From Alphaproteobacteria bacterium (lineage in GTDB: Bacteria > Pseudomonadota > Alphaproteobacteria > Rhodobacterales > Rhodobacteraceae), in assembly GCA_030433335.1 (NCBI GenBank), contig JAUILL010000023.1, forward strand, positions 1 to 56,300: DNA of 56,300 nt. The letters are read 5' to 3'. Position 1 is the stretch's first letter. Each line of letters begins with the position of its first letter. A program made the translations under genes and the position numbers. Under the pieces are notes generated by a model, which saw nothing but the letters and a program-made list of their open reading frames with translations, had not been told where the DNA came from and ran no database searches. This document shows, in pieces, positions 49,929 through 56,300 of this stretch.

Positions 49929-50390
49929 TTAAATCCCTAGCGCAAGTCCGGTCTTGACCGCATCCATTGCGACAAAGGTCCGGAACTTGCGCACATTGCC
50001 GCCGTCAAAGAACACGCGCCGCGTGAAATCTTCGTAGGCGGCCATGCTTTCCACAACGACCACCAACATGAAGTCCACCTCGCCTGTGACGTAGAAGCAT
50101 TGCTGCACTTCAGAGGCATTCCGGAAACGCGACTTCATCAGGTCGATTTTGTCTGGCGTTTCTGTCTCAAGTTCCACCTGCACAAAAATAGTCAGCGGTA
50201 GTCCCAGTTTCGCACCATCCAGAACCGCAACATTTCTAGCGATCACGCCTGCGTCCTCCATCCGGCGAATACGGCGCTGCACAGATGGGGCCGACAGGTT
50301 TACCTGTTCGGCCACAAGGCGTTGAGGCGTTGCACTATCCCGCTGCAGGATGCGCAAAATCGCCAGATCGAATGAGTCCAAGGGTGTCAT
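49929..50390 (-). CDS. Lrp/AsnC-family regulator
   Basis: A 153-residue regulator: helix-turn-helix FDLAILRILQRDSATPQ, LAEQVNLSAPSVQRRIRRME, and the RAM ligand domain with VQQCFYVTGEVDFMLVVVVES. The DNA-binding Arg-rich QRRIRR is typical. It is divergent from the ammonia-lyase gene with an inverted-repeat operator between, and convergent with the aminotransferase gene. It probably controls the ammonia-lyase operon in response to its amino acid. Confidence 0.9.
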   Translation of the reverse strand: MTPLDSFDLAILRILQRDSATPQRLVAEQVNLSAPSVQRRIRRMEDAGVIARNVAVLDGAKLGLPLTIFVQVELETETPDKIDLMKSRFRNASEVQQCFYVTGEVDFMLVVVVESMAAYEDFTRRVFFDGGNVRKFRTFVAMDAVKTGLALGI

Positions 50391-50396
50391 GCGAGC

Positions 50397-50436
50397 GAAA
50401 ATTGCACAAATGGACTAAAAATCCAGCGCAATTTTC
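50397..50436. promoter_or_regulatory. Inverted-repeat operator for the Lrp regulator
   Basis: GAAAATTGC (50397-50405) and GCAATTTTC (50428-50436) are a perfect 9-bp inverted repeat with a 22-bp spacer. TGGA/TCCA (50411-50425) lies inside with a slightly shifted centre. AT-rich half-sites in the 90-bp gap fit Lrp/AsnC octamer binding and DNA wrapping. Confidence 0.75.
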
Positions 50437-50480
50437 AGTCAAGGTGAGGTTTAATTTCATCAACACATAAAACGGAATGA

Positions 50481-51695
50481 ATGATGAATTATTTCTTCAA
50501 CAAAATGCCCCAATACCAATCCACTTTGGCGCCTCAGGATGCCGCAGTCCTTTCGATCGAAGGCGCTGCCGAAGTGCGTCAGATATTGGATCTGCGAGAC
50601 CACTCAGAACCGACCCCGATGCACCATTTGCCTGCTCTGGCGGGGCAACTCGGGGTGGCAGATATCCATATCAAGGATGAAGGTCACAGGCTGGGTTTAG
50701 GCAGTTTCAAAGCGCTGGGTGGGGCATATGCCTTGATGCGTCTGGTTCAGGCCGAGGCCAGCAAGCGCCTTGGCCGTAGTGTACCTGCACAGGATTTGCT
50801 GACGCCCGAAGTCAGGGCCATCGCGGAGCAAATGACTTTTGCCTGTGCGACAGATGGCAATCACGGCCGCTCGGTGGCCCAAGGGGCACAGATCATGGGC
50901 GCGCGGGCTGTTATTCTGGTTCATTCCGGCGTGAGTGACGCCCGTATTCAAGCGATTGCGCATTTTGGGGCGGACATCATCAGGGTCAAAGGGAACTATG
51001 ATGACTCTGTGGCCGAGGCCTCTCGGGTGTCGGCCGAAAAGGGGTGGACGGTGCTCTCTGACACCTCTTGGTCCGGATACGAGGACATCCCCGGTCTTGT
51101 GATGCAGGGGTACACCGCCATCGTCCAAGAGGCGTTGCAGCAGTTGCCTGATCGTCCGACCCACGTGTTCCTACAGGCCGGCGTCGGTGGATTCGCAGCC
51201 GCAATTGCGGGCCATTTTGCTGTGATAGAGGGGGAACACCGTCCACATGTGACCGTGGTCGAACCCGACCGCGCAGCTTGCCTGATGGATAGCGCCTGCG
51301 CAGGAGAACCCGTCAGAACCGCGGAAACCGAACCGACAATCATGGCCATGCTTGAATGCTACGAGCCCTCGCTCACGGCGTTCCGCGTTCTGTCCCGCGT
51401 TGCTGACGGCTTCATGACTGTTGGTGAAGAGGCCGCGCCTGCTGTCATGCGCCTTCTCGCAAACCCACAGCGGGATGATCCGGCGATTGTGGCAGGGGAA
51501 AGCGGTGCGGTCGGACTGGCTGGGGCAATGGCTGTTCTTGGCAACCCCGAGCTGGCCGATAAAATCGGACTTGGTGCTTCATCGCGACTGTTGTTCATTA
51601 ATACAGAGGGCGCGACAGACCCCGCTCTCTATCAGAAAATCGTTGGACTTAGCCCTGCAGAGGTCGCAGCGCAAACTGGCGGAGACAGCAAATGA
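50481..51695 (+). CDS. dpaL: Diaminopropionate ammonia-lyase (PLP fold type II)
   Basis: A 404-residue member of the tryptophan synthase beta superfamily. The PLP-Lys lies in RLGLGSFKALGGAYA, the Asn-Gly pocket in ACATDGNHGRSVAQGA, and the phosphate loop in FLQAGVGGFAAAIAGH. The sequence type matches DpaL, which splits 2,3-diaminopropionate to pyruvate and two ammonia. A start at 50481 or 50484 is possible. Overlap with the carbamoylase gene shows operon structure. Threonine or serine dehydratase activity is an alternative but less likely. Confidence 0.88.
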   Translation: MMNYFFNKMPQYQSTLAPQDAAVLSIEGAAEVRQILDLRDHSEPTPMHHLPALAGQLGVADIHIKDEGHRLGLGSFKALGGAYALMRLVQAEASKRLGRSVPAQDLLTPEVRAIAEQMTFACATDGNHGRSVAQGAQIMGARAVILVHSGVSDARIQAIAHFGADIIRVKGNYDDSVAEASRVSAEKGWTVLSDTSWSGYEDIPGLVMQGYTAIVQEALQQLPDRPTHVFLQAGVGGFAAAIAGHFAVIEGEHRPHVTVVEPDRAACLMDSACAGEPVRTAETEPTIMAMLECYEPSLTAFRVLSRVADGFMTVGEEAAPAVMRLLANPQRDDPAIVAGESGAVGLAGAMAVLGNPELADKIGLGASSRLLFINTEGATDPALYQKIVGLSPAEVAAQTGGDSK

Positions 51696-52909
51696 TGCCT
51701 GTGATCGACGCAAAGCGATTGATTGAGCGGCTAAACACCTTGGGGCGAACCGGGCGCCATGAGGGAAAGCTGACCCGCCTTGCGGCCAGTGACGCAGATA
51801 AAGCCGGTCGGGATCTGTTGTGCGCTTGGATGCAAGAGGCGGGGCTGGAGATCGGCATCGACCGGATTGGTAACATCATCGGCCGGTGGGCTCCTGACGG
51901 TGTGTCGGGTGCACCGGTTGTGATGGGCTCGCATATCGACACCGTGATTGATGCCGGCATTTATGATGGTTGCTATGGGGTGCTGGCGGGCCTGTCAGTG
52001 ATTGAGGCCCTGAAGGCCGCTGGAACCAGCATCGGACGCCCCATCGCCGTGGTCGCCTTTACCAACGAAGAAGGTGTGCGCTTTGCCCCTGATATGATGG
52101 GCAGCCTTGTTGTAGCTGGAGGTCTGGAAGCTGATGCGGCCCTAGCCACGGTTGGCACTGATGGGGAGGCGCTGGGGAACGAGCTGCGGCGGATCGGCTA
52201 TGCGGGCCAGTTAGATCCGATGGACCTACGGCCACACGCCTATGTAGAGCTACATGTCGAACAGGGACCAGTGCTAGAGGCCGAAGGCGTGAACCTTGGT
52301 GCCGTTGAGACCTTGCAAGGTATCTCTTGGCAGAGGATCGTGATCGACGGCACCGCGAACCACGCGGGCACGACGCCCATGCGCCTGCGTCTGGATGCGG
52401 GCGTTGCAGCGGCCCAGATCACCGCAGCACTCGATGGGCTCGCACGCGCTATGCCCGATGCTGTTGCCACTGTCGGGACGATGCGCTTTGCCCCAAACGC
52501 GATCAACGTGATCCCGTCACGCGCGACCTTTACCGTAGATTTACGCCATCCTGACGACGCACGTCTTCAACAACTTGAACAGGATTTGGCGCTCTTGCTG
52601 GATGGGCTCAGGGCGAACGGATACCTCGTTTCGGCAGAGCGATTGGCAAGGTTCGAACCTGTTCTCTTCGATCAAGACCTTGTGGAAAGGATCGAGACTG
52701 CTGCGACTGCCCGTCAAATTGGCTGTCGCCGTATGACCTCTGGCGCGGGACACGATGCGCAGATGATGGCGCGGGTTTGTCCGTCGGCGATGATATTTGT
52801 TCCCTCGAAAGGCGGCATCAGCCACAACCCGCAGGAATTCACCGAAGAGCACGATTTGATCGCTGGCACCGAAGTTATGATGGATGTTGTCAGGGGACTA
52901 TGCGCATGA
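51692..52909 (+). CDS. M20 hydantoinase/N-carbamoyl-amino-acid hydrolase (HyuC/AllC type)
   Basis: A 405-residue metal-dependent amidase. Metal and catalytic residues are visible in VVMGSHIDTVIDAG, YDGCYGVLAG, FTNEEGVRFAP, VELHVEQGPVLE and FVPSKGGISHNPQE. The family hydrolyses N-carbamoyl amino acids, allantoate or beta-ureidopropionate. It is encoded between DpaL and a second M20 amidohydrolase. This suggests removal of a carbamoyl or formimino group from an amino acid that then goes to DpaL. Confidence 0.9.
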   Translation: MMPVIDAKRLIERLNTLGRTGRHEGKLTRLAASDADKAGRDLLCAWMQEAGLEIGIDRIGNIIGRWAPDGVSGAPVVMGSHIDTVIDAGIYDGCYGVLAGLSVIEALKAAGTSIGRPIAVVAFTNEEGVRFAPDMMGSLVVAGGLEADAALATVGTDGEALGNELRRIGYAGQLDPMDLRPHAYVELHVEQGPVLEAEGVNLGAVETLQGISWQRIVIDGTANHAGTTPMRLRLDAGVAAAQITAALDGLARAMPDAVATVGTMRFAPNAINVIPSRATFTVDLRHPDDARLQQLEQDLALLLDGLRANGYLVSAERLARFEPVLFDQDLVERIETAATARQIGCRRMTSGAGHDAQMMARVCPSAMIFVPSKGGISHNPQEFTEEHDLIAGTEVMMDVVRGLCA

Positions 52910-54072
52910 CCGATCTAACCCAATTGCAGGCCGAAATGACCGAGTGGCGGCGTGATTTTCACCGCCACCCGGAATTCGGCTTCGAAGAGCACCGTACCGC
53001 CAAGTTGGTCGCAGATCGCCTCAGGGCCTTCGGGCTAGAGGTCGCAACAGGAGTTGGCGGTACCGGCGTGGTTGGAACTCTGACGCGGGGCACATCCAAT
53101 CGCAGCATCGCCTTGCGTGCCGATATGGATGCCTTGCGCATCCAAGAGGCGACGAGTGTTCCCTATGCCTCTGGCCACGATGGCACCATGCACGCCTGCG
53201 GTCATGACGGTCATACCGCAATGCTTCTTGGGGCCGCCAAACTGCTTTCGGAAGAGGGAGGTTTTGACGGAACCGTCAGATTTATCTTTCAGCCTGCCGA
53301 AGAGTGGGGCCAAGGCGCTTTGGCGATGCTCGAGGACGGATTGCTACAACGGTTTCCGTTCGACGAGATTTACGGGATTCACAATATGCCCGGCTACGAC
53401 GTTGGCCAATTCCGCACAAAGTCCGGCCCTGTTATGTCCGCCGAAGACACCTTTGAAATCACTTTGACCGGAAGTGGTGGTCATGCCTCCCGTCCGGACA
53501 GAACTCAAGAGGTGATGGTGGCCGCATGCGCTTTGGTCTTGAACCTGCAAACCATCGTTTCGCGACGACTCTCGCCAACTGATATCGGTGTGGTTTCGGT
53601 GACAGAAATCCTAGCCGACGGTGTTCGAAATGCACTACCTGGCACGGCCCGTATCTTAGGCGATGCGCGCAGCTTCACGTCCGAGGTATCGGCCGAAATC
53701 GAAGCAAACATGGCAAAGATTGCGAAAGGGACAGCCTCGGCCTACGGAGTATCTGCGGCACTTGACTATCGTCGGGAATTCATTGCGACCATCAATGATC
53801 CTATCCTGACTCAAGCAGCGATGGATGCCGCTGCCACTATTTTCGGCCAGGATAAAATTGCAAACCTCCACGATCCTATCTCTGCGTCGGAAGATTTCGC
53901 GCAGTTTCTGGCACATGTACCGGGCTGTTTTGTTTTTCTGGGTAATGGTAGGGACAGCAAGCCGCTTCATCACCCAGAGTATGACTTCAATGATGTAGGA
54001 CTAATCCACGGGGCTAAATTCCATACTGCGATTGCACGTTCCCGTCTGCCCCAAGTAAGCCAAGGTGTTTAA
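52906..54072 (+). CDS. M20 amidohydrolase (hippurate/N-acyl amino acid hydrolase type)
   Basis: A 388-residue metal-dependent amidase. Motifs are WRRDFHRHPEFGFEEHRTA at the start, LRADMDALRIQEAT, MHACGHDGHTAMLLGAA (Cys and His ligands), FQPAEEWGQGALAM, YGIHNMPGYDVGQF and the C-terminal FLGNGRDSKPLHHPEYDFND. It removes an N-acyl group from an amino acid. The ATG at 52906 overlaps the previous TGA. It ends the operon; IS remains start after it. Confidence 0.9.
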   Translation: MTDLTQLQAEMTEWRRDFHRHPEFGFEEHRTAKLVADRLRAFGLEVATGVGGTGVVGTLTRGTSNRSIALRADMDALRIQEATSVPYASGHDGTMHACGHDGHTAMLLGAAKLLSEEGGFDGTVRFIFQPAEEWGQGALAMLEDGLLQRFPFDEIYGIHNMPGYDVGQFRTKSGPVMSAEDTFEITLTGSGGHASRPDRTQEVMVAACALVLNLQTIVSRRLSPTDIGVVSVTEILADGVRNALPGTARILGDARSFTSEVSAEIEANMAKIAKGTASAYGVSAALDYRREFIATINDPILTQAAMDAAATIFGQDKIANLHDPISASEDFAQFLAHVPGCFVFLGNGRDSKPLHHPEYDFNDVGLIHGAKFHTAIARSRLPQVSQGV

Positions 54073-54233
54073 GTCTCGGAGACGTCGACGATCTTGCTGT
54101 AGCTTACGGTCGCCATCGGGTATCCCTAGCAAGCCGCTGAAATAGTCGTTTCTGCAGAGTACTTTCCCCGGAGGCCAGCCGTGCTTTGACCCTCTCGCGC
54201 CGCCGTAGCACGCCCCGCAGGCCGCTGGACGTC
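54073..54233. other. IS remnant with no gene
   Basis: The 161 bases between the amidohydrolase and the decayed transposase contain no gene. The stretch includes CTGCAGAGTACTTTCC-like sequence near 54150 and is probably the 3' end of the same IS, whose terminal repeat I could not define. Confidence 0.4.
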
Positions 54234-55264
54234 TCACGCCGCGATGAGCTTCGGCAATCTGGCGAGATTGCCGGCAGTCATCGTCATGATGAAGCGGGCG
54301 CGCACGCGTTCAATGCCCCGCAGCATCGTCTGCGCCATGCTCCCGGTCGTTTTCGCCCAGCCGAAAGTCTCTTCGATGCGTTTGCGGTGCTTGAGGGAGA
54401 GGGCATAGCCGGGGTGCCGTGTCGTTCGGCGATCGATGGCGGAATGTCGGCGCTTCTGGGCGACATGAGGTGTGACGCAGGCCTGGCGGAGATCTGCGAC
54501 AAAGCTGGCGACGTCTTAGCCGCGATCCGCCCCGAGGGTCAGTCGCCGGGTGGAGCCCGGTGAATGGCGATGGATCATATCCAGTGCTGCGCGGCGTTCG
54601 GCCGTGCCATCGGCCCGGGTGAGATCCGCCTGCACGATCAGCCCGGCCCGGTTTTCCATCAAGGCATGGCCGATGAAGCAGAGCATCGCACCGGTGCCGG
54701 GTGACTTGCGATAGAGCCGCGCGTCGGGATCGGTCGTCGAAGCATGGGTGGCGTTCGAGCGTTTCTCGCCGCGGAAATCGACTTCGTCATTGCGGCTGCG
54801 GTGGGTCGGGCGGGTCATCGGAGGCGTCTCGGTAGGTGCGGTGCTGTCGGAGGTCGGGGTGTTGCTCGGGCTGGGCGGGGCGCCGGGATCGTCATCGCCC
54901 GTATGACCTTGCGTGACATGTCGGTGTTCAGCAGCCGATCGCGGTTCTTCGTGAAGACGGTGGGGACCCAGACGGTGTCATCGGCCCCGAGCCCCACGAA
55001 CCAACGGAACATCAGATTGTAATCCATTTGCTCCATCAACTGCCGCTCCGAGCGGATCGAAAACAGGATGTACAGCAGGCTCGCACGGATCAGCTTCTCG
55101 GGCGCGATCGAGGGGCGGCCGAAATCGGTGTAGAGCGCGTCGAAATCGGCATCAAGGCTGGCCAGCGCTTCGTTGACGACCCGGCGCGGGTGGCGAGCCG
55201 GAATGCGGGCTTCCAGATCAACGTAGCTGAACAGCGACCCGCTTGCTTCATCCGATCCCCGCAT
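54234..55264 (-). pseudogene. IS5/IS1182-type transposase, disrupted
   Basis: The N-terminal piece (54815-55264) reads SLFSYVDLEARIPARHPRRV, then FGRPSIAPEKLIRASLLYI and MDYNLMFRWFVGLGADDTVW. A frame change near 54820 leads to DEVDFRGEKRSNATHASTTD and FIGHALMENRAGLIVQAD. An in-frame TAA (about 54517), where GYD would be expected, interrupts it. The continuing frame reads VASFVADLRQACVTPHVAQ to RIEETFGWAKTTGSMAQTML and ARFIMTMTAGNLARLPKLIA, the C terminus. With two lesions it is a dead transposase copy. Confidence 0.88.
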
Positions 55265-55334
55265 GACGTTATTCCCCCGTCGATATCAAGAAGGGAGAAA
55301 CATGTTCTTCAAACGAGCGCCAGGCCCGGCTTCT

Positions 55335-56039
55335 TCAGCGACCTGCTAGGCCGCTATCAGCATCCGCCTGAAGTTCCCGGGTGGTCCGCAAAAGCGCGTC
55401 CTTGGCATTGGACGCAGCCCGGCTCGACGCAAGAACATCGTCGATCGAGGACAGATCTTCGGCAATTCCACCGACGATCTTGTTTGCCCGCACAAGCGCA
55501 CACTTCGAAGGAATAACTTCGAGGGCCGCCAGAACCTGGGCCTCCTGCGCATTCACCTTGGCCCGTGCTTCCGACAAATGGCGCGCAACCGTTGCCGCCT
55601 CGGCCGCGCTCGCATCGAGTGTCTGCTTCTCGTTCCACACAAAACGAACCTGCGCCTCCAGCGCCGTGCGATCCGGATAGCTCACGCCAATGAACGAGTA
55701 AGGGCCGCTCATCTGCGTGTCCAGCAGCCGGCGCCCTTCTTCCGCGAAGAGAGCATTGCGCGCGGAGAGAGCTTGCGCCTTGCGCGCTGCTTCTTGCGCA
55801 TTCTCCTGCTCGGCTTTGAGTTCGGAGACACCGCGAGAGATATCTCCCAGAGCTGCCTGAAGATCGTCTTCCCGACGATCCAGACAGGCAACAGGATCAG
55901 TATCGCAGTCTGGTGCCGTCAGATCGGTCAAACCTTTATTGAACGCTTCAAAAGCTGCGCGGCTGCGGTCCGGTGCCGCAATCGCGGCCACACCGGCCAG
56001 AAGCGCAAAAGTCGCTGCCATGCTCGTGATCGTTTTCAT
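55335..56039 (-). CDS. Putative exported coiled-coil protein of unknown function
   Basis: A 234-residue protein with a signal peptide (MKTITSMAATFALLAGVAAIA, cleavage near the AAP or RAAF region). Residues 60-105 and 120-170 are rich in Ala, Glu, Lys and Arg with heptad-like patterning, so a coiled coil is likely. Cys residues near 45, 53 and 180 could form disulfides. No family is recognised. The start has AAGGA upstream. It stands alone between a dead IS and an IS5-family element, so it may be a stray gene from another locus. Confidence 0.65.
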   Translation of the reverse strand: MKTITSMAATFALLAGVAAIAAPDRSRAAFEAFNKGLTDLTAPDCDTDPVACLDRREDDLQAALGDISRGVSELKAEQENAQEAARKAQALSARNALFAEEGRRLLDTQMSGPYSFIGVSYPDRTALEAQVRFVWNEKQTLDASAAEAATVARHLSEARAKVNAQEAQVLAALEVIPSKCALVRANKIVGGIAEDLSSIDDVLASSRAASNAKDALLRTTRELQADADSGLAGR

Positions 56040-56179
56040 CTCGTATCCTTTCCCAGGTTTCAAAGGGCGTCATCACCCCATGCCTTTCCTCCGGTCAGGA
56101 TTTGAAAAATGGTCACAACATCAAAGCAGGTTCTATTCGAAGGTATTTAGACCGCGTCGAAAACGACATTTCTTGGCTA

Positions 56180-56300
56180 GGGTCAGGACGCATTGATTTC
56201 CGTTGTGCTGCGTGATTCACGGCTCGGAAAACGGAGCGGTGACATGAGTGATCTATACTGGTTAAGCGATACGCAGATGGCCAAGCTTGAACCTTTTTTC
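56180..56300 (+). mobile_element. IS5-family (IS427 group) insertion sequence, left end
   Basis: GGGTCAGGACGCATTGATTTC (56180-56200) looks like the terminal inverted repeat of IS427-group elements. The transposase start follows 44 bp later. The element continues beyond the window, so its right end and completeness are unknown. Confidence 0.7.
56244..56300 (+). CDS. IS5-family transposase, N-terminal 19 codons
   Basis: The ATG at 56244 opens MSDLYWLSDTQMAKLEPFF, the standard start of IS427-group OrfA transposases (they begin MSDLFWLTDEQMARLEPYF or close). A GGAGCGGTGAC precedes it. The rest lies outside the window. Confidence 0.85.
   Translation, partial: MSDLYWLSDTQMAKLEPFF

Noticed and set aside
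1..56300. CRISPR array, tRNA or rRNA genes, toxin-antitoxin or phage genes
   Set aside because: Reading the intergenic regions showed no regularly spaced repeats, no cloverleaf or rRNA-like sequence and no matching small gene pair. The only array is the 4-copy heptamer at 16008.

Overview
This window is accessory, catabolic DNA from an alphaproteobacterium, most likely Rhodobacteraceae (Roseobacter/Paracoccus type). The base is GC-rich DNA with dense, translationally coupled operons. It is rich in solute transporters (ribose-type ABC, TRAP, polar amino acid ABC), GntR/FCD regulators and insertion sequences. No tRNA, rRNA, CRISPR array, replication or phage gene was seen. IS DNA lies at both ends (an IS6-family transposase start at base 1 and an IS5-family start at the last bases) and twice inside, so this looks like an IS-bounded island or megaplasmid segment.

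Left part (0.8-20.7 kb). A minus-strand operon encodes a ribose-type sugar ABC transporter and an SMP-30 lactonase. It is divergent from a soluble GAF histidine kinase and a NarL-type regulator. Next comes a seven-gene minus-strand operon: TRAP transporter, PdxA2-like dehydrogenase, DenD-like dehydrogenase, TIM-barrel enzyme and fused dihydroxyacetone-type kinase. It is divergent from a GntR/FCD regulator and probably degrades a four- or five-carbon sugar acid to triose or tetrose phosphate. A 1050-bp IS903-type element follows. Its two flanks do not match, so it marks a rearrangement. Beyond it lie a decapitated zinc alcohol dehydrogenase, a PatB/MalY C-S lyase and a divergent LysR regulator.

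Central part (20.7-48.5 kb). This is a large amino/imino-acid catabolic region. It holds (i) a MOFRL glycerate kinase, a strongly altered enolase homologue and an ornithine-cyclodeaminase-like protein; (ii) an ATP-dependent hydantoinase/oxoprolinase pair with a TIM-barrel enzyme, an SDR and a Cys/Cys proline-racemase-family enzyme; (iii) an AroE-like protein divergent from a tautomerase and a DadA-like oxidoreductase; (iv) a Ser/Cys proline-racemase-family enzyme, an AapJQMP-type amino acid ABC transporter, a DapA-like lyase/deaminase, a second DadA-like enzyme, an aldehyde dehydrogenase, a second Ser/Cys proline-racemase-family enzyme and three SDRs. The parts of (iv) match the known bacterial hydroxyproline route (2-epimerase, D-hydroxyproline dehydrogenase, DapA-type deaminase, 2-oxoglutarate semialdehyde dehydrogenase). 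Five intergenic regions carry the palindrome TGTCGACA or close variants at promoter positions. Two paralogous GntR/FCD regulators in the region are the obvious candidates to bind it, tying the sub-clusters into one regulon.

Right part (48.5-56.3 kb). A class III aminotransferase, an Lrp/AsnC regulator, a diaminopropionate ammonia-lyase, an N-carbamoyl-amino-acid hydrolase and an M20 amidohydrolase form a further amino acid module. It ends in a decayed IS transposase, an orphan exported coiled-coil protein and the start of an IS5-family element.

The most unusual items are the enolase homologue that lacks three catalytic positions while keeping its metal site, encoded with a kinase and an OCD-like protein, and the TGTCGACA regulon.
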